NCBI GenBank assembly: GCA_039919885.1
Contig: JBDSEV010000091.1
Span: 8,869 to 72,868, forward strand
Length of the DNA stretch: 64,000 bases
Direction: 5' to 3'
Origin: JACMLD01 sp039919885
GTDB lineage: Bacteria > Bacteroidota > Bacteroidia > Chitinophagales > Chitinophagaceae
The notes below the pieces were generated by a model that was not told the origin of the DNA, made no database searches, and saw only the letters and a list, made by a program, of their open reading frames with translations. The stretch's first letter is position 1. The number at the start of each line of letters is the position of its first letter. Position numbers and translations under genes: made by a program. Below, piece by piece: positions 33,453-42,629 of this stretch.

Positions 33453-33917
33453 TTAATCCCGGAGAACAATCACCTGGCCAGTGGAAACGGTATCACTCAC
33501 ATTTCCCGCCTTATCGTGTATCCATATTTGGATATCGAGCGTGTCTGGCTGAAATCTTTGCGGAACCGAGCCCGGTATAGCAGGCGGATTGATGGCAGAT
33601 TTTAAATGATCTTCATACCTTAATGCAAGGCCAATTTCACCCTTGTCATAATTGGGAAATTCAGGTATCCGGTATTTTATGGAGTCGCGCAGTGTGGCAG
33701 TCGTTTGTTTATTGAGCCTTATTTTCCTGAAGTAAAGCGTGTCGCTAATGTCACCCTCTTTATCAGTATAAGAAAGATTTATTTCGAGATCACCGCCCAC
33801 AGGAATAGTGGCTCCACTCATCGATTTTAATTTAATCTGCGGCTTTGTTTGGAACTTATCTTTGCTGCATGCCAGCAGCACAGTAACCACAAAACCAACA
33901 ATTAATAGTTTTTTCAT
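33453..33917 (-). CDS. Lipoprotein, unknown function
   Basis: This 154-aa protein has a lipoprotein signal (KKLLIVGFVVTVLLACSKD; lipidated Cys in LLAC). The mature part reads as a beta-sandwich (LEINLSYTDKEGDISDTLYF, LDIQIWIHDKAGNVSDTV) and ends VIVLRD. This resembles the small lipoproteins common in Bacteroidota, whose role is unknown. The ATG at 33917 is used because the upstream in-frame codon is TTG. The start is 28 bp from the divergent LuxE-like gene, so both promoters must overlap. Confidence 0.7.
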   Translation of the reverse strand: MKKLLIVGFVVTVLLACSKDKFQTKPQIKLKSMSGATIPVGGDLEINLSYTDKEGDISDTLYFRKIRLNKQTTATLRDSIKYRIPEFPNYDKGEIGLALRYEDHLKSAINPPAIPGSVPQRFQPDTLDIQIWIHDKAGNVSDTVSTGQVIVLRD

Positions 33918-33945
33918 ACTCAAATGTTATCAACAAATTTAGACG

Positions 33946-34947
33946 ATGCCCACTGAATTACCTAACATATCAGGTGAAGGGAATGATAAAATTTTCACAG
34001 TCCAACCAGGCAGTTTTAACGACCTGGCGCTCCAAACATACGCTTATCAGTACCAGCACAATACCATATACGCACAATACGCCAATGCAGTTGGCAGGCA
34101 ACCGGAAAAAGTGATGTCGGCATCAGATATCCCCTTTCTTCCCATCCGCTTTTTTAAAACCCATACGGTAGTAACGGGCAGCTTTAAACCTGAAGCAATT
34201 TTTGAAAGTAGTGGCACCAGCCAAACGGTTAACAGCCGGCATTTGGTGAAAAGCCTTGACTTGTATACGCAGAGCTTCCTGCAGGCATTTCACCAGTTTT
34301 ACGGATCTGTGGCCGACTGGTGTATTATTGCGCTGCTGCCGTCTTACCTGGAACGAAGCAATTCCTCGCTGGTAGTAATGGCGGATGATCTGATAAAACG
34401 AAGCAATCATCCTGACAGCGGCTTTTACCTGTATGAACATGATAAGCTGGCCGCGACTTTGCGGATGCTGGAAGCAAACAAACAAAAGACATTGTTGATA
34501 GGCGTTACGTTTGCCCTGCTGGATTTTGCGGACACACATCACTTAAAGTTACAGCATACCGTGGTAATGGAAACCGGTGGCATGAAAGGCAGGCGCGAAG
34601 AGTGGACAAGGCAGCAAGTACACGATTTCCTAACCGCGAGACTAGGCGTTTCGGCAATACATTCTGAATACGGAATGACTGAATTGTTATCGCAGGCTTA
34701 TTCCAAAGACAACGGTGTTTTTTATTGCCCGCCCTGGATGCGGGTAACGCTCAGGGCCGATGATGACCCGCTGCAACCATCCGCATCAGACAACGGAATT
34801 ATTAATGTAACAGACCTGGCCAATGTGTTTTCCTGCGCTTTTATTGCAACCGATGACGCCGGTAAAATTCACCCCGATGGTGGATTTGAGGTGATTGGCC
34901 GGACAGACAATTCGGACCTGCGGGGTTGCAGCCTGATGGTATTGTAA
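33946..34947 (+). CDS. LuxE-like acyl-protein synthetase / acyltransferase
   Basis: This 333-aa protein of the LuxE/PaaK-like adenylate-forming group has FESSGTSQTVNSRH (the P-loop-like SGT motif), ALLPSYLERSNSSLVVM, ETGGMKGRREEWTR and SEYGMTELLSQAY (adenylation motif). The C-terminal NVFSCAFIATDDAGKI ... FEVIGRTDNSDLRGC fits as well. LuxE activates fatty acids for the luciferase reductase complex; in Bacteroidota without lux genes the homologues probably activate an acyl group for another acceptor. No LuxC/LuxD partner is visible. Its start lies close to the divergent lipoprotein. Confidence 0.85.
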   Translation: MPTELPNISGEGNDKIFTVQPGSFNDLALQTYAYQYQHNTIYAQYANAVGRQPEKVMSASDIPFLPIRFFKTHTVVTGSFKPEAIFESSGTSQTVNSRHLVKSLDLYTQSFLQAFHQFYGSVADWCIIALLPSYLERSNSSLVVMADDLIKRSNHPDSGFYLYEHDKLAATLRMLEANKQKTLLIGVTFALLDFADTHHLKLQHTVVMETGGMKGRREEWTRQQVHDFLTARLGVSAIHSEYGMTELLSQAYSKDNGVFYCPPWMRVTLRADDDPLQPSASDNGIINVTDLANVFSCAFIATDDAGKIHPDGGFEVIGRTDNSDLRGCSLMVL

Positions 34948-35002
34948 CGCACAACAACCCCGGTTCGGCGCCGTTTGCTAAATGTGGTTTCCGAAAGCTC
35001 GA

Positions 35003-35896
35003 CTACTTCTGACGAAAGCTATCTCCAATAAACTGCAGCGCATCTGTAATACCGGTGCGCCAGTATGTCCAGTTGTGTGCCCCGTCGCGTACGCGGTATT
35101 CATGCGGCACCATTTTTTCAGTAAGTGCTATGTGCAGCAGGCAATTGCCTTTGGTAAGAAAATCATCATCCCCGCAGTCGATCCAGTATTTGACTTTTTT
35201 CAGATCATCGACCGATTTGGTTTCCACCAATTTTAGAATGGCATTGTCGTACCAGGCCTTGTTCAGCCGATCCTTTCCCTTCAATCCGCGGCCGAACAAC
35301 TGACCAAAAACAGCCGCGTAGTTGTTATCGGGCATCTTAATCATTTCATCATCATCAAAAACAGCCGCACTGAGGGGCGCCGCGGCCACAAACAAATCGG
35401 GGTATTTGAGCGCATATATCAATGTACCGTAACCACCCATGGAAAGGCCCGCTACGCCGCGGTAATTTTTCTGGGCCTTTATCCGGTAGGTCTTTTCAAT
35501 AGCCGGGATAAATTCTTTCACAAAAAAATCTTCGTACTTCTCTTTGCCGTCATAAGAATTAATGTACCAGGTAGAATCCGCGTCTGGCATTACAATGATC
35601 ATCGGGGGAATAGTGCCTGCAGCAATAGCCTGGTCTGCATACCGGTTCACCTCTCCAAACTGCAGCCAGCCTGTATTGTCATCCGTGTAACCATGGAGCA
35701 GGTACACCACGGGGTAATTCCTTTCAGATTTATCATAATCTGCCGGCAGGTAAACTGTGTACTTTACCGGTTTATTCAGCAACAGGCTCTTAACCGTTTT
35801 TTCTTCCATCACTTTACCGGCCGGTTGGGCAACTGACAGCTGGCAAAAGAAAAGGACAAAAATAATTAGTAGGCAGTTCCGGCAAATGATGGGCAT
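35003..35896 (-). CDS. Secreted esterase (tributyrin-esterase-like)
   Basis: This 297-aa protein has a signal peptide (LIIFVLFFCQLSVAQ) and an alpha/beta-hydrolase domain of the putative esterase family. YPVVYLLHGYTDDNTGW carries the oxyanion region, GVAGLSMGGYGTL the nucleophile serine, YWIDCGDDDF the acid, and VRDGAHNWTYWR the histidine. These resemble S-formylglutathione hydrolase and feruloyl-esterase relatives, but the export signal argues for an extracytoplasmic substrate. It is divergent from the DUF1624 gene. Confidence 0.9.
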   Translation of the reverse strand: MPIICRNCLLIIFVLFFCQLSVAQPAGKVMEEKTVKSLLLNKPVKYTVYLPADYDKSERNYPVVYLLHGYTDDNTGWLQFGEVNRYADQAIAAGTIPPMIIVMPDADSTWYINSYDGKEKYEDFFVKEFIPAIEKTYRIKAQKNYRGVAGLSMGGYGTLIYALKYPDLFVAAAPLSAAVFDDDEMIKMPDNNYAAVFGQLFGRGLKGKDRLNKAWYDNAILKLVETKSVDDLKKVKYWIDCGDDDFLTKGNCLLHIALTEKMVPHEYRVRDGAHNWTYWRTGITDALQFIGDSFRQK

Positions 35897-35980
35897 AGCA
35901 ATTAAATTTTGGTAAATGTAAGTTCCCGCGACGTTTTACTGCAATTTATTTTTAACTTGAAGCAACACAATTTTTATGCA

Positions 35981-37168
35981 GTGAGTGATCAACTGGTTAG
36001 CCGGCAACGCATCGCCTCCATTGACGTGCTGAGGGGCATTGTTATGGTCATCATGGCCCTTGATCATACCCGTGATTTTTTTCATATTGCCGGGGCAACC
36101 GACCAGCCAACAAATATGGCTACCACCACACTGCCATTATTTTTCACCCGGTGGATCACTCATTTCTGCGCACCAGTTTTTCTGTTTCTTTCCGGTATAG
36201 CGGCTTTTCTGAACGGCAGAAAAAAAACCCGTTCCGCATTGAGCGGGTTTTTACTCAAGCGCGGCTTATGGCTCGTGCTGGTGGAAATAACCGTGGTGTC
36301 GCTGGTGCTCACGTTGAATCCTTATTATAATCTAATTTTCCTGATCGTTTTCTGGGCCATCGGCGTGAGCATGATTTTGCTGAGCGTCTTGATATGGCTA
36401 CCTTACCGTGTGTTACTGGCATTGGGCCTTGTGCTGTTTTTTGGGCATAACCTGCTCGATTTTCCAGAGGCTGCACTTAAGGGCAGTCTTCCTTTGTTTT
36501 GGGCCATTGTGCATGGAAGAGCGGCGGTGATTCCTTTAAACGCCACCCACACGATCTTGATAGGGTATTCTTTTCTTCCCTGGACCGGGCTGATGATACT
36601 TGGCTACTGCTGCGGAAGATTATTTACCAATAACCGTGACCCGATACTTCGGAAACGTGTATTGTTATATACCGGTGGGGGATTGTTCCTGCTCTTTATT
36701 TTGCTTCGGATCATAAATGTGTACGGCGACCCTGTGCCGTGGTCAGAACAAAAAAGCCAGGTTATTACTTTTCTCTCTTTTATGAATGCGAATAAATACC
36801 CGCCTTCACTTATTTTTTGTTGTATGACTATTGGACCCGCCCTGGTTATGCTAGCTTTAATTGAAAATACCAACAGCAGGCTTACCCGTTTTTTTTCAGT
36901 ATATGGTGCAGTGCCCATGTTCTATTTTGTATTGCACCTGTTGCTGATACGAATAATTTGTGTGGCTTTATTTTTTGCGGAAGGCTATCCCGTAACCATG
37001 GCGTTTAGTACAACGGCCCCTCTTGGTTTCCGGCCGGCGGCATTTGGTTACCAGTTATGGATAGTATATTTAATCTGGCTAATGGTTGTACTGGCGATGT
37101 ATCCGCTTTGTAAAAAATACGGCAGGTTTAAAGAAACAAAGCAGTATTGGTGGCTAAGTTATTTGTAA
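35981..37168 (+). CDS. DUF1624 / heparan-alpha-glucosaminide acetyltransferase-like membrane protein
   Basis: This is an integral membrane protein of about 395 aa with ten or so hydrophobic segments. The N-terminus RIASIDVLRGIVMVIMALDHTRDFF is the hallmark of the DUF1624/YeiB/HGSNAT-like acyltransferase group. THFCAPVFLFLSGIAAF is the next conserved helix. These proteins may pass acetyl groups across the membrane onto sugars. The GTG at 35981 (SDQLVSRQRIASIDVLRG) is the likely start; a TTG at 35909 is in frame but overlaps the promoter zone of the divergent esterase. Confidence 0.82.
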   Translation: MSDQLVSRQRIASIDVLRGIVMVIMALDHTRDFFHIAGATDQPTNMATTTLPLFFTRWITHFCAPVFLFLSGIAAFLNGRKKTRSALSGFLLKRGLWLVLVEITVVSLVLTLNPYYNLIFLIVFWAIGVSMILLSVLIWLPYRVLLALGLVLFFGHNLLDFPEAALKGSLPLFWAIVHGRAAVIPLNATHTILIGYSFLPWTGLMILGYCCGRLFTNNRDPILRKRVLLYTGGGLFLLFILLRIINVYGDPVPWSEQKSQVITFLSFMNANKYPPSLIFCCMTIGPALVMLALIENTNSRLTRFFSVYGAVPMFYFVLHLLLIRIICVALFFAEGYPVTMAFSTTAPLGFRPAAFGYQLWIVYLIWLMVVLAMYPLCKKYGRFKETKQYWWLSYL

Positions 37169-37218
37169 AATGCACACACGCCCATGTGCATAAGACAATG
37201 CAGCAAGTAATCAGTAAA

Positions 37219-37629
37219 CTATTTCCTGGCTAAATCTGCCACCGTTCTTTTTTCCAGCACCTTCAGCGTTACATCCCGCACGTTTACCATCATATCATGC
37301 AGGCCACAACTTTTCTCATCACAATTTTTACAGCGCTCGTAAAAATGAAGGCTCACACAGGGTAACAGTGCAATAGGGCCATCCAATAACCGAATCACTT
37401 TTGCAACCGGTACCTGCGACGGCGAAACAGCAAAATAATAGCCGCCGCCTTTTCCTTTCTTGCTTTCCAGTACCCCGGCTTTTTTTAATTCCAGCAGGAT
37501 GTTTTCAAGAAATTTTAAGGGGATCTTTTTCTTTTTCGCAATCTCAGCAATCAGTACAGGGCCTTTATCGGTATGCTGGGCCAGGTACATCAGCGCTTTA
37601 AATGCATATTGACTTTTTTTAGAAAGCAT
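37219..37629 (-). CDS. Rrf2 family transcriptional regulator with Cys cluster
   Basis: This 136-aa Rrf2 protein has an N-terminal winged helix (SKKSQYAFKALMYLAQH, IAEIAKKKKIPLKFLENIL). The wing is GKGGGYYFAVSP. Cysteines C91, C100, C103 and C108 lie in LPCVSLHFYERCKNCDEKSC and could hold an iron-sulfur cluster, as in IscR, NsrR and CymR-type members. It would sense iron-sulfur status, NO or sulfur supply. It lies 59 bp from dapB on the same strand. The targets are not visible, though an IscA-type gene is 2 kb away. Confidence 0.9.
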   Translation of the reverse strand: MLSKKSQYAFKALMYLAQHTDKGPVLIAEIAKKKKIPLKFLENILLELKKAGVLESKKGKGGGYYFAVSPSQVPVAKVIRLLDGPIALLPCVSLHFYERCKNCDEKSCGLHDMMVNVRDVTLKVLEKRTVADLARK

Positions 37630-37688
37630 TCGTTTTATTTTTTACTATACCCGGTGATGCAGTATTGTTACTGCTTGTTCCTGCGCGA

Positions 37689-38423
37689 TTACAAACCCAA
37701 TACATCTTTCATACTAAAAATACCTTTTTTCCCCTTCACAAACGCAGCTGCCAGCACCGCCCCGGTGGCAAACCCCGTCCGGTTGTGTGCAGTATGAATA
37801 ATTTTAATCGTATCTATCGCGGATTCATAACTAACGGAGTGCGTTCCAGGCGCAGGATCTATCCGTTTACTGACGATAGCCAGTTCATGCGGATCGCCGC
37901 TTTCATTGTTCACCCATTTGCTTTTACGATCGATATTCTCCAGCACTTGTTCCGCCAGCGTAACAGCCGTACCGCTGGGTGCATCCTTCTTCTGCGTATG
38001 ATGAATTTCCTCCATGCGCACATTGTAATCAGTGTGCGGTTGCATCAACGCAGCCAGCCGTTTATTTATTTCAAAAAAAATATTGACACCCACGCTGAAA
38101 TTGCTTGCATACAAAAAGCACCCATTTTGTTGTTTACAAAAGGCCTCAACCTCCCCCAGCCTGCTTAACCAACCGGTGCTGCCACAAACCAGCGGCACGC
38201 CATATTCAAGACACTTCATGACGTTATCAAATGCGCTATGGGGGCCGGTAAATTCTATTGCCGCATCTGCTTTGCGGAGATTGGCTGCAGTTAAATCGGC
38301 AGCATTGTCCATATCAATTTTCAGCACAATTTCATGGCCGTGTTCCAAGGCGACCGCTTCAATGGCTTTCCCCATTTTACCATAGCCTATCAGCGCAATT
38401 TTTAAACCGGATGCAGTACCCAT
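37689..38423 (-). CDS. dapB: 4-hydroxy-tetrahydrodipicolinate reductase
   Basis: This 244-aa enzyme catalyses the second step from aspartate semialdehyde toward diaminopimelate and lysine. The NAD(P)-binding glycine motif is IGYGKMGKAI. The substrate-binding segment is EIHHTQKKDAPSGTA, with SNFSVGVN before it. It ends with IFSMKDVLGL, like other Bacteroidota DapB. The length (about 240-270 aa) is normal. It feeds peptidoglycan and lysine synthesis in the cytoplasm. No other dap gene is adjacent. Confidence 0.96.
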   Translation of the reverse strand: MGTASGLKIALIGYGKMGKAIEAVALEHGHEIVLKIDMDNAADLTAANLRKADAAIEFTGPHSAFDNVMKCLEYGVPLVCGSTGWLSRLGEVEAFCKQQNGCFLYASNFSVGVNIFFEINKRLAALMQPHTDYNVRMEEIHHTQKKDAPSGTAVTLAEQVLENIDRKSKWVNNESGDPHELAIVSKRIDPAPGTHSVSYESAIDTIKIIHTAHNRTGFATGAVLAAAFVKGKKGIFSMKDVLGL

Positions 38424-38623
38424 CGTACAATACTATTTTTTTGCAAAGTTAGCCACCCGGAATGGTTTAATAACAATAGTCCAGTAAGATAGTTGACTTT
38501 TAAGTAAGGGAACTGAAGTAAAGGCCACATTCGAAAACAGGGAGCAAACACCACAGGGCTTAAACGGATCGCGAATTTGCCCGTTCAGGTTCGGTTGTAC
38601 GTGCAGAACAAATCACCGCTTCC

Positions 38624-39151
38624 TTATTTCATCAATTTTTTTGCTTCGCCGCTAATGGTTTCCTGCACCAGCGTATGCATCGACCCCTGTGGCTGGTTAA
38701 GCACAAAATCCAGGATTTTTTTACAAAGGTCGAGCCCGTTTGCTTCGGCAGGCAGTACCGATGCAACCTGGTTAATAAGGTGAATATTCTGATCTTTCAG
38801 GTTGCGTACGGCTTCCCAGGCATCCGCGCTTACGTATATCTGTTGGGAAAGGTTATGATCGTATTCCTGTTTGATGGTTTGGGTGAGTACTTGTTGCATC
38901 TGTGCTTTGCTGAGACCGGGTTCACTGGCGCGGCTGATAAGGTTGGGAATGGCGATGCGATCTGACAGAATAACCAACCGCTCGTAAGCGGCCAGCTGCA
39001 TGGGCTGCGTGCTGGTGGGTATCGATGCCGGGGTGGGAATCACTTTAATCTCCGGGGGCAATGCCTTTTTATCTTTCTGGTAAAAATAATAATAGACGAT
39101 GAGCAGGGCTATCAATACACCGATACTGATGAAAATAGTGCTGGTTTCCAT
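38624..39151 (-). CDS. Conserved Bacteroidota membrane-anchored protein, unknown function
   Basis: This 175-aa protein has a single N-terminal transmembrane helix (IFISIGVLIALLIVYYYFY), a proline-rich linker (PTPASIPTSTQPMQ) and a helical soluble domain (QLAAYERLVILSDRI, RASEPGLSKAQMQQVL, HTLVQETISGEAKKLMK). Homologues are common hypothetical proteins of Bacteroidota, recognised here by the YERLxILxDRIxxPxL pattern. Function is unknown. It is divergent from the IscA gene. Confidence 0.7.
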   Translation of the reverse strand: METSTIFISIGVLIALLIVYYYFYQKDKKALPPEIKVIPTPASIPTSTQPMQLAAYERLVILSDRIAIPNLISRASEPGLSKAQMQQVLTQTIKQEYDHNLSQQIYVSADAWEAVRNLKDQNIHLINQVASVLPAEANGLDLCKKILDFVLNQPQGSMHTLVQETISGEAKKLMK

Positions 39152-39322
39152 GTTTATAATATTAGCTGCAAATGTAAGTCCATGCCCAAAAATGGCATAT
39201 TTATCTTTTCGCAGAACCTATAAACTATATTATGCATCATTTGTTGTTATTTTTGGGTAATTCATTGCTGAATATTTGCCCTTTGGCGCACAGCAGCGGT
39301 TACCCAATTTAAAATATTTTGT

Positions 39323-39667
39323 ATGGAAACAACAGCAGTTACACCCATTGCCCTCACCGGCAGGGCAGTTACCGAAATTAAAAGATTGATGGCCGAGGCC
39401 ACTTTTGATACCACTAAATTCCTTCGTATAGGGGTAAAAGGTGGCGGTTGCTCGGGTATGTCCTATATATTGGGGTTCGACGAAAAACAGCCGAAAGATG
39501 AAACTTTTGAGATTGAGGGCTTGTCTTATATAATGAATCCGGGGCACGGCATTTACCTGATGGGTATGGAAGTAGATTGGCAGGATGGCCTCAATTCGCG
39601 TGGCTTTACGTTTACCAATCCCAATGCCAGCAAAACCTGTGGCTGTGGTACCAGCTTTGCGGTTTAA
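39323..39667 (+). CDS. HesB/IscA family iron-sulfur assembly protein
   Basis: This 114-aa A-type carrier is of the HesB/IscA/ErpA type. Its three cluster-ligand cysteines are C43 in VKGGGCSGMSY, and C106 and C108 in SKTCGCGTSF. It transfers Fe-S clusters to target enzymes in the cytoplasm, possibly including biotin synthase encoded elsewhere in the window. The gene stands alone without other isc or suf genes nearby. Confidence 0.94.
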   Translation: METTAVTPIALTGRAVTEIKRLMAEATFDTTKFLRIGVKGGGCSGMSYILGFDEKQPKDETFEIEGLSYIMNPGHGIYLMGMEVDWQDGLNSRGFTFTNPNASKTCGCGTSFAV

Positions 39668-39755
39668 TGAATCAAATTTTAAAGGCAAAAATTGCAGGTG
39701 GTAGGCAGTAGTTGTACCGAGGGCAGACCGCTGTTTCATTTTTTTTTCTTGACCT

Positions 39756-40340
39756 CTACTTTTCCTCAGACATCAACCCAACCTGGTCTTCTCCATCTTT
39801 TTCTTTCCAGAAAACGCGTACTTTTTGGGTGATAATGGAATCGATTGATTTTCCAATATAATCGGCCTGTATCGGCAGCTGGCGGCTGAACCGACGGTCG
39901 ATCAACACACAGAGTTCTACTTTGGCCGGCCTGCCAAAATCCAGTAATGCATCCAGCGCAGCCCTGATGGTACGGCCGGTATACAATACGTCGTCGATAA
40001 TAATTACCTGTTGATTTTCAATGCTGAACGGGATATCTGTTTTATTGGCTACGTGCAATTGTTTGCGTACGTCATCGCGGTAAAAAGTGATGTCCAGTTT
40101 GCCGTACAACACTTTTTCTGCACCTTGTTCTTTTTGTAACTGCGCTACAATTCTGTCCGACAGGTAAATACCCCTCGGCTGAATGCCTATCAAAACAGTG
40201 TTTTGCAGGTTGAGGTGATTTTCCAGGATCTGGTGGCTCAACCTTTGAATGGTAATTGCCAGCTGCTGCTCGGTAAGTACTGTTTTCAAATAAATAAAAA
40301 TTTGCCATAAAAATAGTGTAAGCGGTTTAAATGGTTCCAT
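39756..40340 (-). CDS. pyrR: PyrR-type phosphoribosyltransferase
   Basis: This 194-aa protein of the PyrR family is either a regulator of pyrimidine operon attenuation or a uracil phosphoribosyltransferase. The PRPP-binding loop is VIIIDDVLYTGRTIRAAL, preceded by LIGIQPRGIYLSDRI and followed by ELCVLIDRRFSRQLPI. Two starts are possible: the ATG at 40340 adds a hydrophobic 17-residue N-terminus, or a TTG at 40289 gives LKTVLTEQQLA, closer to the usual PyrR start. I favour the shorter form. No pyr genes are adjacent. Confidence 0.88.
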   Translation of the reverse strand: MEPFKPLTLFLWQIFIYLKTVLTEQQLAITIQRLSHQILENHLNLQNTVLIGIQPRGIYLSDRIVAQLQKEQGAEKVLYGKLDITFYRDDVRKQLHVANKTDIPFSIENQQVIIIDDVLYTGRTIRAALDALLDFGRPAKVELCVLIDRRFSRQLPIQADYIGKSIDSIITQKVRVFWKEKDGEDQVGLMSEEK

Positions 40341-40515
40341 TTTCCTTTACGGCGGTGGTATAGCTACTGCCAGTATGATTTTACAAAGCACCCACGGCCG
40401 GTAAAACAATTGCAGTTCCAGAAAGGTAGCCGGTTCCGTTTAGTTCTTTGATTTAAAGGAAAACAGCCATTCCGCCGCGGCGCACAGCGATTGCCTTGGG
40501 TCAATTTTATTTAGG

Positions 40516-40546
40516 TTGGCATTGTGTAAAATAGATTTTATTTTCG
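40516..40546 (+). promoter_or_regulatory. Probable promoter of the NagB/PIG-L gene
   Basis: TTG (40516-40518), a 20-nt spacer, and TATTTTCG (40539-40546) match the Bacteroidota consensus with one mismatch in the -7 element. It lies 34 bp before the ATG at 40580. Confidence 0.4.
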
Positions 40547-40579
40547 CAGCACTTAATACCAACCCAAAACAGGCCCTAT

Positions 40580-42484
40580 ATGAACATGGTAGACTCTTTA
40601 GAAAAAATTCCGGTATCCATCTTCCCTTCTTTAAAAGAGGGTTCCGCTTTTATAGCACGAGAAATAGCAGCTACCATCCGTGCAAAACAGTCGAAAGGAG
40701 AAAAATGTGTGCTGGGGCTGGCCACCGGATCGTCACCAAAAACGGTGTATACTGAGCTGATTCGACTGCATCAAGAAGAAGGCCTCAGCTTTAAAAATGT
40801 GGTTACTTTCAACCTGGACGAATACTATCCGATTGACCAGGATGCCCTGCAGAGTTATAACCTCTACATGAAGGAGCACTTGTTTGACCATGTGGATATT
40901 GACATTGCCAATTGCCATGTGCCCAATGGCGAGATAAAAAAAGATCAAATAAAAAAATTCTGTGCCGACTATGATGCGCAGATTGAAGCAGCGGGAGGCC
41001 TGGATCTGCAGATCCTGGGCATCGGCAACAACGGGCACATTGGTTTTAACGAACCCGGTTCCAGCCTTTTTTCAAAAACCAGGCTGGTGCCGCTGGAAAA
41101 TTCTACCCGGGTGGCCAATGCGCAGGAATTCCAGAATATTTCCAGTGTACCGCGCCTGGCTATTACAATGGGCATCAGCGTAATTATGAAGGCAAAGAAA
41201 ATTTTCCTGATGGCCTGGGGCCAGATGAAAGCGCCCGTGATTAAAAAAGCCGTTGAGGGTGTGGTAACGGAACAAATACCGGCTTCGCTGCTGCAACAGC
41301 ACAATGAGACCACGTTTGTACTGGACGAAATAGCAGCCTCTGAACTAACGCGTTTTAAATTTCCATGGCTTACAGGAGAATATGACTGGTCTAACGTGAT
41401 GATCAAAAAAGCAGTCGTAAACATGGCGCTGCAACTCAACAAACCGGTGCTCAGTCTTACCAGTAAAGATTACAACGACTACGGGCTGAGCGACCTGCTG
41501 GTAGAAAAGGGCGATGCCTATGAAATCAATATGCAGGTTTTTTATATGCTGCGCGACAGTATAACGGGATGGCCCGGTGGCAAAAGTACGCCGTTGCCCA
41601 ATCCGCCTGAAAGAATGAATCCTTATCCAAAAAGGTGCCTGATATTCTCGCCGCATCCTGATGATGATATCATCAGCATGGGTGGCACTTTTATGCGCTT
41701 GCACGACCAGGGACACGACGTGCATGTTGCCTACCAGACCAGCGGTAATATTGCGGTAACAGACGAGTTTGTTACCCGCTTTCTTGATTTTGCGGTGGGG
41801 TTTGAGAATATGTTTGGAATAGACAGCAAGCAATCGCAGGCCATTCTGCAGGAAGCGGGAAATTTCCTGCAATCGAAAAAATCAAACCAGATGGACACCA
41901 AAGAAATACGTGCCATTAAGGGTTTGATAAGAAGGTGCGAAGCGGCTGCTACCTGCCGTTATGTTGGTATAAAGGCTGAAAATATTCATTTTCAGAATTT
42001 GCCTTTTTATGAAACCGGTCGCATAGAAAAAAAACCAATGGGTGAGGAAGATGTACAGATAACTGTTGATTTACTCAGGAAGCTACAGCCCCAGCAAATC
42101 TATTGTGCCGGTGATTTGGCCGATCCGCATGGTACCCACAAAGTCTGCCTTGACACTGTATTTGAGAGTATGCGCCGCCTTAAGGAAAGCGGGGAAGAAT
42201 GGGTGAAAGACTGTTGGGTTTGGCTGTACAAAGGTGCCTGGCAGGAATGGGACATCAGCGAGATAGAAATGGCAATACCCATGAGCCCCGATCAGGTATT
42301 AAAAAAACGCTTCGGTATTTTTATTCACCAGTCGCAAAAAGATTCGGTGCCTTTCCAGGGAAGCGATGCGCGTGAATTCTGGCAGCGTGCCGAAGAACGC
42401 AACCGCAATACGGCGAAATTATATGAGCAACTCGGTCTTACGCAATATGCAGCTATGGAAGCCTTTGTAAGATGGCATTACTAA
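40580..42484 (+). CDS. nagB: Glucosamine-6-phosphate deaminase fused to a PIG-L deacetylase domain
   Basis: In this 634-aa fusion, residues about 10-260 are a NagB-type isomerase/deaminase (LGLATGSSPKTVY, FNLDEYYPI, GIGNNGHIGFNEPG). Residues about 350-560 are a PIG-L/LmbE-like deacetylase with metal motif SPHPDDDIISMGG (H359, D361, D362, D363 for the usual HPDDE) and ADPHGTHK (D515, H517, H520). The pairing fits amino-sugar catabolism: deacetylation of an N-acetylglucosamine derivative and conversion of glucosamine-6-P to fructose-6-P. The NagB domain may have altered specificity. This long fusion is known in Bacteroidota. A nearly consensus promoter precedes it, and it is monocistronic. Confidence 0.9.
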   Translation: MNMVDSLEKIPVSIFPSLKEGSAFIAREIAATIRAKQSKGEKCVLGLATGSSPKTVYTELIRLHQEEGLSFKNVVTFNLDEYYPIDQDALQSYNLYMKEHLFDHVDIDIANCHVPNGEIKKDQIKKFCADYDAQIEAAGGLDLQILGIGNNGHIGFNEPGSSLFSKTRLVPLENSTRVANAQEFQNISSVPRLAITMGISVIMKAKKIFLMAWGQMKAPVIKKAVEGVVTEQIPASLLQQHNETTFVLDEIAASELTRFKFPWLTGEYDWSNVMIKKAVVNMALQLNKPVLSLTSKDYNDYGLSDLLVEKGDAYEINMQVFYMLRDSITGWPGGKSTPLPNPPERMNPYPKRCLIFSPHPDDDIISMGGTFMRLHDQGHDVHVAYQTSGNIAVTDEFVTRFLDFAVGFENMFGIDSKQSQAILQEAGNFLQSKKSNQMDTKEIRAIKGLIRRCEAAATCRYVGIKAENIHFQNLPFYETGRIEKKPMGEEDVQITVDLLRKLQPQQIYCAGDLADPHGTHKVCLDTVFESMRRLKESGEEWVKDCWVWLYKGAWQEWDISEIEMAIPMSPDQVLKKRFGIFIHQSQKDSVPFQGSDAREFWQRAEERNRNTAKLYEQLGLTQYAAMEAFVRWHY

Positions 42485-42629
42485 CTGCGCGGAAAAAATA
42501 AGTCGTTGTACTGCATCAGCATATCAGCTGTGATATGAAGACAACACCGGTTTAACGGCCGGCAGTTCGCGTATACGGCATGCTGTAATGCGTTAACACA
42601 AATTAAATTCAGCCCCTTTATATTGACTT

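Noticed and set aside
40969..41442. 157-codon minus-strand frame within the NagB/PIG-L gene
   Set aside because: A shadow of the fusion gene; the plus strand has invariant NagB motifs there.
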